64,000 nt of DNA, taken from positions 62,001 through 126,000 of the forward strand of contig NZ_JBCITM010000002.1 of assembly GCF_039414295.1 (NCBI RefSeq). The letters run 5' to 3'. The DNA is from Anoxynatronum sibiricum. Its GTDB lineage: Bacteria; Bacillota; Clostridia; Peptostreptococcales; Tindalliaceae. Under the pieces are notes generated by a model. It was given only the letters and a program-made list of their open reading frames with translations, was not told where the DNA came from and ran no database searches. Shown one piece after another: positions 25,263-31,921 of the stretch (position 1 is the first letter of the stretch; each line of letters begins with the position of its first letter). The position numbers were made by a program, and so were the translations under genes.

Positions 25263-25785
25263 CCATTTCTGCAGGACTGGCTTGACATTGATAGAAGTCA
25301 TGATTTCACTGGCACTGATTTCGTTATTGCTACTGGTTACCTACACAGGCTCTCTATTCGTCTTTAGCCATCATCGCCAACAGAGCCATCAGTTTAAAGA
25401 GGAGCAAAACCTGCGGCAGGCGATGGACGCCATTGAGAAACGCTTTCGTGAAATGAATCAACAGGAAATTACCTTTCACCCTGCACAACAATCTTTTAAA
25501 AGCAGAGTTCCCCGCACAGATTTTCCGGGGATGACTACTGTCTGGATCGATTTCAGCGGCATAAACCGGAATCGTCTCAATACATGGCTTTATTTTGACC
25601 GCACCTCAGGTACACTCAGGGTGAATAAAAACAACGAACATAATGTTTTGTACACTGGCATTGAGGATATATTGATAACAGAGGTTATTTCGGGAAAGCT
25701 CGTCGAAATAACACTGATTGGCCAGCGGGTTAACCGGGAGCAAACTCTGACTCTTAAGCTTTCTTATGGATGTGATGACTCATGA
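25252..25785 (+). CDS. PilW/GspJ-like minor prepilin (set C)
   Basis: A 177-residue prepilin. The leader ends NHFCRTG, then LTLIEVMISLALISLLLLVT with glutamate at +5, and a J-like helix continuation EEQNLRQAMDAIEKRF. The start is placed at ATG 25252, inside the end of the upstream gene, because the longer in-frame extension (from 25165) precedes the signal peptide with non-pilin sequence. It overlaps the next gene by four bases. Confidence 0.82.
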   Translation: MKSNHFCRTGLTLIEVMISLALISLLLLVTYTGSLFVFSHHRQQSHQFKEEQNLRQAMDAIEKRFREMNQQEITFHPAQQSFKSRVPRTDFPGMTTVWIDFSGINRNRLNTWLYFDRTSGTLRVNKNNEHNVLYTGIEDILITEVISGKLVEITLIGQRVNREQTLTLKLSYGCDDS

Positions 25786-26366
25786 AATGCACTTTCAGAT
25801 GTCGACAGGGGGCGGCAAGTCTGTTTGTGCTCTTGATGGGAACACTTCTCATTTTGCTGACATTGTCTCTGTTGACGCGGCAGTTGACAGAACAGCAGGC
25901 TGTTCGTTCTTTTGAAAATCGTTTGCAGGCCCATTATTTGACAGAATCAGGCATGGATCTCGCGTTGTGGCAGTTAAGCGAATGGACTGATCGAGCAGTG
26001 GAAACTTTTCTTGAGAATGAATCATACGATAGCTGGTCATCAGCACTGCTGGCTGATCATGTACGTCACGAAGTGATTTTTCAGTTGCATCAGATTAATG
26101 CATATCGCAACGCACCCCTTCAACAGATTTTTGAAGATGACCCGACTCCACATGCGTTAAGGATGCTTGCGGAAGCTTCCATAGATGAAAAGGAAATCGT
26201 TATCACTGTGCAGGGGAATTATGGAAATGCCCGTGTTGCGCAACGGGCAGTGGTAGAGCTTCCGGTCATCGTTGATGGTCTTCTAAATGAATCTGTAGCA
26301 GAAGGACTACATGTGAAAACAATGATTTTGCGTTCCCGTAGTCAGGTACTGGCCACCTGGCCATAA
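25782..26366 (+). CDS. PilX/GspK-like minor prepilin (set C)
   Basis: A 194-residue prepilin-like protein starting MKCTFRCRQGAASLFVLLMG. No glutamate is present at +5, and the helix is followed by RLQAHYLTESGMDLALWQL, the GspK/PilX hallmark. It completes an H-I-J-K-like series with the three preceding genes. GspK-type subunits sit at the very tip of pseudopili and prime assembly; that role is inferred here. No terminator is evident before the ComFB-like gene 53 bases downstream. Confidence 0.8.
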   Translation: MKCTFRCRQGAASLFVLLMGTLLILLTLSLLTRQLTEQQAVRSFENRLQAHYLTESGMDLALWQLSEWTDRAVETFLENESYDSWSSALLADHVRHEVIFQLHQINAYRNAPLQQIFEDDPTPHALRMLAEASIDEKEIVITVQGNYGNARVAQRAVVELPVIVDGLLNESVAEGLHVKTMILRSRSQVLATWP

Positions 26367-26419
26367 ACACTGTAGTAACAACTTCCAATGGTAAAACACC
26401 TAAGAGAGGAGAGTCATCC

Positions 26420-26692
26420 ATGCAATTACGCAATCATATGGAAATCGTCGTACAATATGTACTGGCAGATCTATTAAAAGACCAACCCAACGTGTGTCGA
26501 TGTGAAAAATGCCAGGCAGACATGATGGCCGTTGCGCTGAATCACTTGCCGCCCAAGTATTATGTGACTGATGAGGGAGCCGCTTACTCTAAAGCCAATG
26601 AGTTAAGTATTCAGTTTGAGGCAGATGTGATGCGGGAACTGGTTTTGGCTATGGTGGTGATTAAAGATCACCCCCGGCATGAGGCTGAATGA
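26420..26692 (+). CDS. ComFB-family protein
   Basis: A 90-residue protein of the late-competence ComFB family. It shows MQLRNHMEIVVQYVLADLL, the cysteine cluster CRCEKC, MMAVALNHLPPKYYVTDEG and the conserved acidic C-terminal helix. ComFB-type proteins have recently been reported to bind cyclic dinucleotides and to affect pili, motility or competence in other bacteria. Placement at the end of a T4P locus that also carries a GGDEF/HD-GYP gene agrees with such a role. ATG follows GAGAGGAGAG. Confidence 0.8.
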   Translation: MQLRNHMEIVVQYVLADLLKDQPNVCRCEKCQADMMAVALNHLPPKYYVTDEGAAYSKANELSIQFEADVMRELVLAMVVIKDHPRHEAE

Positions 26693-26765
26693 TCGCCAGT
26701 TTAAACCAAAATGTGTTGAAGACTTCGACAAACTTGCTTTCTTTTTCATCATTTAGAATATTTTC

Positions 26766-26794
26766 TTGACATTATTTATGGCAAGGAATAAACT
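26766..26794 (+). promoter_or_regulatory. Promoter of the aromatic biosynthesis operon
   Basis: TTGACA (26766-26771) and TAAACT (26789-26794) are separated by 17 bases. Transcription should begin near 26801, about 26 bases before the leader peptide start. Confidence 0.8.
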
Positions 26795-26826
26795 GTTTCT
26801 AATTATAAAAGACGGGAATGGTTCAG

Positions 26827-26970
26827 ATGAACGGATCTTCAATGTCAAATTTGCAGCGTGCTTATTATTTTTTCTTTAGCTGGGGCTATTTTTATTTTAG
26901 CGCCGGTTATTTGACATTGAATAAATCCCTCAACTATCATTCGTATGAAGCATCGCCAGCTCTAACCTGA
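26827..26970 (+). CDS. Aromatic leader peptide (47 residues)
   Basis: A short open frame between the promoter and the terminator encodes MNGSSMSNLQRA, then YYFFFSWGYFYF (26863-26898; ten of twelve residues are Tyr, Phe or Trp), with more Tyr codons later. Such a density of aromatic codons is the hallmark of leader peptides that sense charged tRNA-Phe, tRNA-Tyr or tRNA-Trp by ribosome stalling. It immediately precedes shikimate/chorismate genes. The ribosome site (GGGAATGG) is weak; ATG 26842 is an alternative start. It is too short for common gene callers. Confidence 0.82.
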   Translation: MNGSSMSNLQRAYYFFFSWGYFYFSAGYLTLNKSLNYHSYEASPALT

Positions 26971-27044
26971 CAGCTGCCGATCTAATAACCGCATGATATG
27001 AATTGCAAGATAAGAGGGATTTCAATCGAAATCTCTCTTTTTTT
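26923..27044 (+). promoter_or_regulatory. Transcription attenuator of the aro operon
   Basis: The terminator is AGAGGGATTTC (27013-27023) paired with GAAATCTCTCT (27028-27038), one G-U, followed by T residues to 27044. AAATCCCTC (26923-26931), which is codons 33-35 of the leader peptide, is a perfect complement of GAGGGATTT (27014-27022) in the terminator's 5' arm. A ribosome stalled on the aromatic codons leaves this segment free to form an antiterminator; a ribosome that translates on covers it and lets the terminator form. Confidence 0.8.
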
Positions 27045-27120
27045 ATTTTGACCCGCTATGTTTATTATCAATCATTGTGACAGTCTAATAACGAATAGTT
27101 GATGAAAGGGGTAATCACAC

Positions 27121-27942
27121 ATGACCAGACTGGAAGACCTGCGTGAGAAGGTGGACCTCTGCGACCGCCAGCTGGCTGCTGTTCTTGAAAAGCGGCTTGA
27201 GATCATCATGGAGATCATGGAGGAAAAGAAATCGCAGAAGATGCCCATTTTTAACAAAGATCGGGAAGAGAAAGTGATCAATCAAATCGGTCACTATGTG
27301 ACAAATCCTGATTTGCGGGAAGAGGTGCGTTTTATTCAGCAACATGTGCTTCAAAGCTGTCGACGGATTCAGTCAAAACGCTTGTTCCCTTATCATATTA
27401 CCCTGGTGGGCTTTATGGGAAGTGGTAAAACCACTGTGGGAGTGGAGCTTTCAAATATGCTGGCGATGGAGCAAATTGATGTTGACAGAGTGATTGAGGA
27501 GCGCATGAACATGCGGGTGAGTGAAATTTTTCAGCTTTATGGTGAACAGGTTTTTCGCCAGCTGGAAAGCAATGTGGTGGAAGAACTTTCCAAACGGGAG
27601 AATGTGATTATTTTCTGCAGCGGTGGTGGCGTCGTCTTGAACGAGAAGAACATCGAAAACATAAAAGAAACCGGGGTGATTGTCTGGTTAAAAGCGAGTC
27701 CTAACGAGATTTACCGGCGTATTTGTGATGATCATAGTCGTCCCCTCCTGAAAGACAATATGTCTGTCGATAAAATCAGCCAAATGCTGGAAAGTCGACT
27801 CCCATTATATGAAGATGCTGCTGATCTTGTTGTGAATACCGATGGCAAAGATGTGGAACAGGTGAGTCATGAAATTGTTCAACAATTGATGCAGCTGGAT
27901 ATTAATCGAAAGGCTCATCACTATCATGCCAGCAATCTTTAA
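27121..27942 (+). CDS. Chorismate mutase-shikimate kinase fusion
   Basis: A 273-residue bifunctional protein. Residues 1-85 form an AroQ-type helical chorismate mutase (LEDLREKVDLCDRQLAAVLE with the DxxLxxLLxxR-like pattern, then IMEIMEEKKSQKMPIFNKDR). Residues 95-265 form shikimate kinase: P-loop GFMGSGKTTVG, DVDRVIEER, the glycine triplet CSGGGVVL, and lid arginine DDHSRPLL. It would phosphorylate shikimate and rearrange chorismate to prephenate. It is the first gene of the operon with aroD and aroE, behind the attenuator. ATG follows AAAGGGG. Confidence 0.9.
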   Translation: MTRLEDLREKVDLCDRQLAAVLEKRLEIIMEIMEEKKSQKMPIFNKDREEKVINQIGHYVTNPDLREEVRFIQQHVLQSCRRIQSKRLFPYHITLVGFMGSGKTTVGVELSNMLAMEQIDVDRVIEERMNMRVSEIFQLYGEQVFRQLESNVVEELSKRENVIIFCSGGGVVLNEKNIENIKETGVIVWLKASPNEIYRRICDDHSRPLLKDNMSVDKISQMLESRLPLYEDAADLVVNTDGKDVEQVSHEIVQQLMQLDINRKAHHYHASNL

Positions 27943-27973
27943 TGGAAAGTTCTAATGGAGAGGATGATCACTC

Positions 27974-28762
27974 ATGAAACGGATTGTTCGTGTCAAAGAT
28001 GTTTCCATCGGTGAGGGACCACCAAAAGTATGCGCTCCCATGGTTGGCGATACGTTGTCTTTACTGGAAGAAGAAGCTGAAATAATCAATGAGCTTGCCT
28101 GTGATTTGGTTGAATGGCGAGTGGATTTTTTTAGTGGTGTGATGAGTATTGATTCTGTGAAGAAAGCACTCAAACACATCAGAAGTATCTTAATGGAAAA
28201 ACCGCTGATTTTCACCTTTCGAAATAAAGCAGAAGGCGGCCAATGTGAGATAGATGCTGTTTATTATCAGGAACTGCTTTCAGCAGTGATGCAGACGCGT
28301 CTGGTTGATCTGGTGGATGTTGAGCTGATGATGAAAGATGCCATGATTCTTGATTTGGTAACCACTGCTCGCAAATATCAGGTGAGTGTCATTATTTCGA
28401 GTCATGACTTTAATCGAACACCTTCAGTAGAAGAGATGGTTCAGCGGATGCTGAAAGCTGCAGAGCTGGGAGGCGATATTCCAAAGTTGGCAGTGATGCC
28501 CCGGTGTTCTGCAGATGTGCTGGCACTGATGGAAGCAACCCGCTGTGTGAAGGAAGATAATGGCGTTGGGCCCCTTATCACCATGGCCATGGGAGGATTG
28601 GGAATGATTAGCCGTCTTGCAGGAGAAGTATATGGTTCAGATCTCACTTTTGGTGCTGCAAAAGCAGCCTCAGCACCTGGCCAAATCGCTGCAGCTGAAC
28701 TGCAACAGGTGATTCAGTTGATTCATCAGAATATGCCTGCAATCAATGAACAGAAGGAGTGA
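27974..28762 (+). CDS. aroD: 3-dehydroquinate dehydratase, type I
   Basis: A 262-residue cytosolic Schiff-base enzyme that converts 3-dehydroquinate to 3-dehydroshikimate. It shows VCAPMVGDT, CDLVEWRVDFF, LIFTFRNKAEGG, the catalytic histidine in VIISSHDFNRTP, the Schiff-base lysine in DIPKLAVMP, and the terminal SDLTFGAAKAASAPGQI. All are standard for the type I family. It lies 31 bases after the mutase-kinase gene and four before the aroE start codon (28767). Confidence 0.96.
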   Translation: MKRIVRVKDVSIGEGPPKVCAPMVGDTLSLLEEEAEIINELACDLVEWRVDFFSGVMSIDSVKKALKHIRSILMEKPLIFTFRNKAEGGQCEIDAVYYQELLSAVMQTRLVDLVDVELMMKDAMILDLVTTARKYQVSVIISSHDFNRTPSVEEMVQRMLKAAELGGDIPKLAVMPRCSADVLALMEATRCVKEDNGVGPLITMAMGGLGMISRLAGEVYGSDLTFGAAKAASAPGQIAAAELQQVIQLIHQNMPAINEQKE

Positions 28763-28766
28763 TGAC

Positions 28767-29633
28767 ATGACAGAGTACAGAATAACCGGCAATACACGTT
28801 TGGTGGCACTTCTGGGTTCTCCGGTACGCCACAGTCAATCACCACAAATACACAACACTGCCTTTCAGGCATTGAATCTTAACTATGCTTACATGGTTTT
28901 TGATATTCAGCAAAGTGAACTGGAAGCAGCTGTTCAGGCGATGAAGACCTTAGATGTTGCGGGATTCAACGTGACCATGCCCCACAAAGAAAAAGTGATT
29001 CCTTATCTTGATGAACTGTCTGAAGAAGCATCAATCATCGGTGCTGTGAATACGGTGAAAAATGACAATGGAAAGTTAATTGGCTATAATACTGATGGAA
29101 TGGGTTTCATGATGTCACTGGCAGAAGAAAATATTCCTGTTTCGGGTAAAAAAGTGATTGTTCTTGGGGCAGGAGGAGCGGGTAAGAGCGTTGCCACACA
29201 GCTTGCACTTGAGAATGTTGGAGAACTGATGATTTTTAATCGCAGTGCTGCACCCGCAGAGGCGCTTTGTCGGTTAATCAATGAAAAAATTCCAACCTGC
29301 CAAGTTTCCTGGCATCTTTTGGATGAAACAGTTCTAAAGGAAGCATTATCGACTGCAGACGTACTCGTGAATACAACCAACGTTGGCATGGGTGATTTGA
29401 AGAATCTCAGTCTTGTCAAAGATGCGAATTGGCTGCATTCTAAACTGAAAGTAGTTGACATTATCTACTCTCCTTCAAAAACGAAGCTGTTGGAAATCGC
29501 TGAAACTGCCGGTTGTCAGACAGTGAATGGAATCGGGATGGTGGTTGGACAGGGTGCACTCGCCTTTCATATTTGGACAGGTGCGCATATGCCCGTAGCT
29601 GATGTTAAGTCCGGTATTCTAGCAAACTCATAG
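28767..29633 (+). CDS. aroE: Shikimate dehydrogenase
   Basis: A 288-residue NADPH-dependent reductase that converts 3-dehydroshikimate to shikimate. The substrate residues are all present: SQSPQIHN, NVTMPHKEK (catalytic lysine), GAVNT and NTDG. The nucleotide fold has VIVLGAGGAGKSVA. ATG 28767 follows AAGGAGTG; an upstream in-frame ATG at 28746 lies inside aroD. It ends the operon at the terminator at 29664. A divergent paralogue lies at 36140. Confidence 0.95.
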   Translation: MTEYRITGNTRLVALLGSPVRHSQSPQIHNTAFQALNLNYAYMVFDIQQSELEAAVQAMKTLDVAGFNVTMPHKEKVIPYLDELSEEASIIGAVNTVKNDNGKLIGYNTDGMGFMMSLAEENIPVSGKKVIVLGAGGAGKSVATQLALENVGELMIFNRSAAPAEALCRLINEKIPTCQVSWHLLDETVLKEALSTADVLVNTTNVGMGDLKNLSLVKDANWLHSKLKVVDIIYSPSKTKLLEIAETAGCQTVNGIGMVVGQGALAFHIWTGAHMPVADVKSGILANS

Positions 29634-29663
29634 TTTTTTGCTATTTTCATAACAGCTTCAACA

Positions 29664-29697
29664 AAACAGGCTCCCCATCGACGGGCAGCCTGTTTTT
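29664..29697. terminator. Bidirectional terminator between aroE and the LysR gene
   Basis: AAACAGGCT (29664-29672) and AGCCTGTTT (29687-29695) form a stem extended by CCC/GGG, flanked by A residues on the left and T residues on the right. It can serve both convergent transcripts. Confidence 0.85.
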
Positions 29698-29721
29698 GCT
29701 GAAGCCACTGCAAAAAAATGG

Positions 29722-30633
29722 TCATTGCGAATCACCGTTCAAACGTATACGTTCATGATGAGATGTGAAGTAATTGATAAAGCTGCTGACAACAGGATTC
29801 GCACGGCATTTTGTGTTCCAGAGAAGACAAATTGAACGGTTCATGCTTCTTCCTTCAAAGGGAATCGCTGTCACTTTGTAGCTGTCAAGAGAAGGGATGT
29901 TTGGCATGATGGCAATTCCCAGCTGTGATCCCACAAAAGCTGCCATTGAATTGCACTCGTCGACTTTAAATGCTATTTCGGGCCTTATGCCATGTTTTTT
30001 GAAAAGTGCTTCTGTTTGAAGAAAGAGATCTGTGTTTTTGTGGATCATGACAAATTTTTCATTTTTAAAGTCTTCAACTGTGACAGATGTACGGGTTGCC
30101 AGTGGATGATCATTATAAACCACCAGATACAATTCCTGATTGAATACAGGCACCGAGGAGATTCCTTCACTGAGGACTTCTGGATGTGGTGCCATGACAA
30201 CATCCATGGTACAGTCCAGCAGTTTTTCAATGAGGGTGTTGGTCATGCTCACCTGTAAGTTGAAATGAATGTTTCGATTGCCCTGAGAACCGTAGAATTC
30301 ATCCACAAGATGGGGAATGGCATCAAAGCTCACGCTGTAAATGTAGCCCAGGTTAATGATTCCTCCCGATGGATTTTTCATATTTGAAATCTGGGCTTCA
30401 CCCTGTGACAGGATGTGCAGCGAACTCTCTGCATAAGGAAGAAAGGCTTCACCGAACTCTGTCAAAAAAACCTTTTTACCATCTTTCCCAAACAAGGGGA
30501 CTCCGAGCTCTTTTGAGAGTTCGGAAAGGGCATAACTCAAGCTGGGCTGTGAAATATTGAGTTGTTCAGCCGTTTTTGTATAATGTAAGGTATTGCACAT
30601 TTCTACGAAATATCGCAACTGGTGCAAGGTCAT
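29722..30633 (-). CDS. LysR-family transcriptional regulator
   Basis: A 303-residue LysR protein. The N-terminal winged helix reads MTLHQLRYFVEMCNTLHYTK, then TAEQLNISQPSLSYALSELS and LGVPLFGKDGKKVFLTEFG. The C-terminal effector domain (about 90-300) binds an unknown coinducer. It is transcribed divergently from the catabolic cluster starting at 30913. The shared 280-base region holds an 11-bp perfect inverted repeat, so this protein is the likely activator and autorepressor. The ribosome site AGGAGGA precedes ATG. Confidence 0.93.
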   Translation of the reverse strand: MTLHQLRYFVEMCNTLHYTKTAEQLNISQPSLSYALSELSKELGVPLFGKDGKKVFLTEFGEAFLPYAESSLHILSQGEAQISNMKNPSGGIINLGYIYSVSFDAIPHLVDEFYGSQGNRNIHFNLQVSMTNTLIEKLLDCTMDVVMAPHPEVLSEGISSVPVFNQELYLVVYNDHPLATRTSVTVEDFKNEKFVMIHKNTDLFLQTEALFKKHGIRPEIAFKVDECNSMAAFVGSQLGIAIMPNIPSLDSYKVTAIPFEGRSMNRSICLLWNTKCRANPVVSSFINYFTSHHERIRLNGDSQ

Positions 30634-30760
30634 ATCATATCCTCCTGAGCATCTGACATTTTTCAGCCATTTAATTCATTCAACCTTTGACAAAAAATCA
30701 TCAATATACTGTATGGATTCATATCGTCAGCAGCAAAGCCATTCATTGGAAAAAGTAATC

Positions 30761-30808
30761 ATGATGATAGATCATTATCGATAAATTATAGAGAGTTTCT
30801 ATCATCAT
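30761..30808. promoter_or_regulatory. Candidate LysR operator
   Basis: ATGATGATAGA (30761-30771) and TCTATCATCAT (30798-30808) are perfect inverted repeats 26 bases apart. A second palindrome, TTATCGATAA (30775-30784), lies between them. The block ends 15 bases before the -35 of the catabolic promoter, the usual geometry for LysR activation. Confidence 0.65.
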
Positions 30809-30823
30809 TATACAAAATGAGTA

Positions 30824-30851
30824 TTAGACTTTCAAGTAAAAATACTATAAT
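30824..30851 (+). promoter_or_regulatory. Promoter of the catabolic cluster
   Basis: TTAGAC (30824-30829) and TATAAT (30846-30851) are 16 bases apart. A perfect -10 with a poor -35 fits an activator-dependent promoter. Confidence 0.6.
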
Positions 30852-30912
30852 CTTTAATTACAAGAAATTATTCATTCATTATTCAGAATAGTTATGAAAG
30901 AGGTGATAAATA

Positions 30913-31824
30913 ATGAAACTTCCAACAGCCATTACGCTTTGTGAAGTCGGGCTTCGAGATGGCTTGCAAAACGAGGCAACCATATTGGATACTCAGTCAA
31001 AAATAACGCTAACAAAAGAGATGATTGCTGCAGGATTAACGGTCATTGAGTTGGGTTCATTCATGAGCCCCAAAGCGGTTCCTCAAATGGCTGATACTGA
31101 TGCACTTTTTCTCCACTTCAGTGATGTTAAAAATGTGGAGTTACGCGCATTAGTTGCCAATAAAAAAGGCGTTGAGCGTGCCGTCAACTGTGGGTGTCGC
31201 AAGATTAAGCTGAATGTATCTGCAAGTCTTGGCCATAATTTGGCGAACATTAACATGACTCCAGAGGAAAGCGTTGCCAGGTTTGCAGAAAGTGTTGAAC
31301 TGGCAGAAAAAAGTGGTATCGAAGTGTCTGGATCTATCTCAATGCCATTTGGATCTCCCTGGGAAGGGAGCATCTCTTTGGATGCCATCCAAAGTATTAT
31401 TGACGCTTATCTGAAGGTTGGGGTAAAAGAAATATCTCTATCAGACGCTTCAGGAATGGCAGTACCCAATCAGGTATATACAATGTGCAAACATTTGCAG
31501 GAATGTTATTCAGATGTAAAATGGTGGTTGCATTTCCACAACACCAGAGGCATGGCCATGGCGAATATTCTGGCAGGCATGCAGGCGGGTATCACACATT
31601 TTGATTCTTCTCTGGGTGGCCTCGGGGGATGTCCCTTTGTACCGGGAGCGGCTGGCAATGTAGCTTCTGAAGATGTGATTCACATGCTTGATGAAATGAA
31701 CATCAGTACCGGTATCGATTTGGTTCAGATCATAAGTTCAGCAAAAAAACTTCAGCATTGGGTTGGTCACGAAACTGATTCTTATGTGTTGAAAGCCGGC
31801 CGATCCAAGGATTTAGTCAAATAA
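30913..31824 (+). CDS. HMG-CoA lyase family protein
   Basis: A 303-residue TIM-barrel enzyme of the HMGL-like family. It shows EVGLRDGLQNE, with the metal and substrate residues, and near the C terminus FDSSLGGLGGCPFVPGAAGN, the HMG-CoA lyase signature with the catalytic cysteine. Family members cleave 3-hydroxy-3-methyl acyl-CoA esters to acetyl-CoA plus a keto acid. The true substrate here is unknown; the company of a CoA-acylating aldehyde dehydrogenase and a ThDP enzyme suggests cleavage of an acyl-CoA made in the same pathway. First gene of the LysR-controlled cluster; ATG follows AAGAGGTG. Confidence 0.85.
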   Translation: MKLPTAITLCEVGLRDGLQNEATILDTQSKITLTKEMIAAGLTVIELGSFMSPKAVPQMADTDALFLHFSDVKNVELRALVANKKGVERAVNCGCRKIKLNVSASLGHNLANINMTPEESVARFAESVELAEKSGIEVSGSISMPFGSPWEGSISLDAIQSIIDAYLKVGVKEISLSDASGMAVPNQVYTMCKHLQECYSDVKWWLHFHNTRGMAMANILAGMQAGITHFDSSLGGLGGCPFVPGAAGNVASEDVIHMLDEMNISTGIDLVQIISSAKKLQHWVGHETDSYVLKAGRSKDLVK

Positions 31825-31840
31825 ACACAAGTTCATCAAT

Positions 31841-31860
31841 AATATCGAGTTATCGATATT
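31841..31860. promoter_or_regulatory. Inverted repeat between the lyase and aldehyde dehydrogenase genes
   Basis: AATATCGA (31841-31848) and TCGATATT (31853-31860) are perfect inverted repeats with a 4-base spacer. They share the TTATCGATA core with the palindrome in the LysR region. Just downstream, GGAAAACGTTTCC (31865-31877) resembles a CcpA catabolite site. Function is only inferred. Confidence 0.35.
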
Positions 31861-31921
31861 TAATGGAAAACGTTTCCTGAAAACTGATCATTGTTCTATG
31901 AAAATGTAGGGAGGAATATGA

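Noticed and set aside
26800..27044. T-box leader for the aro operon
   Set aside because: No T-box core (AGGGUGGNACCGCG) is present. The aromatic-rich open frame and matching antiterminator explain the region better.
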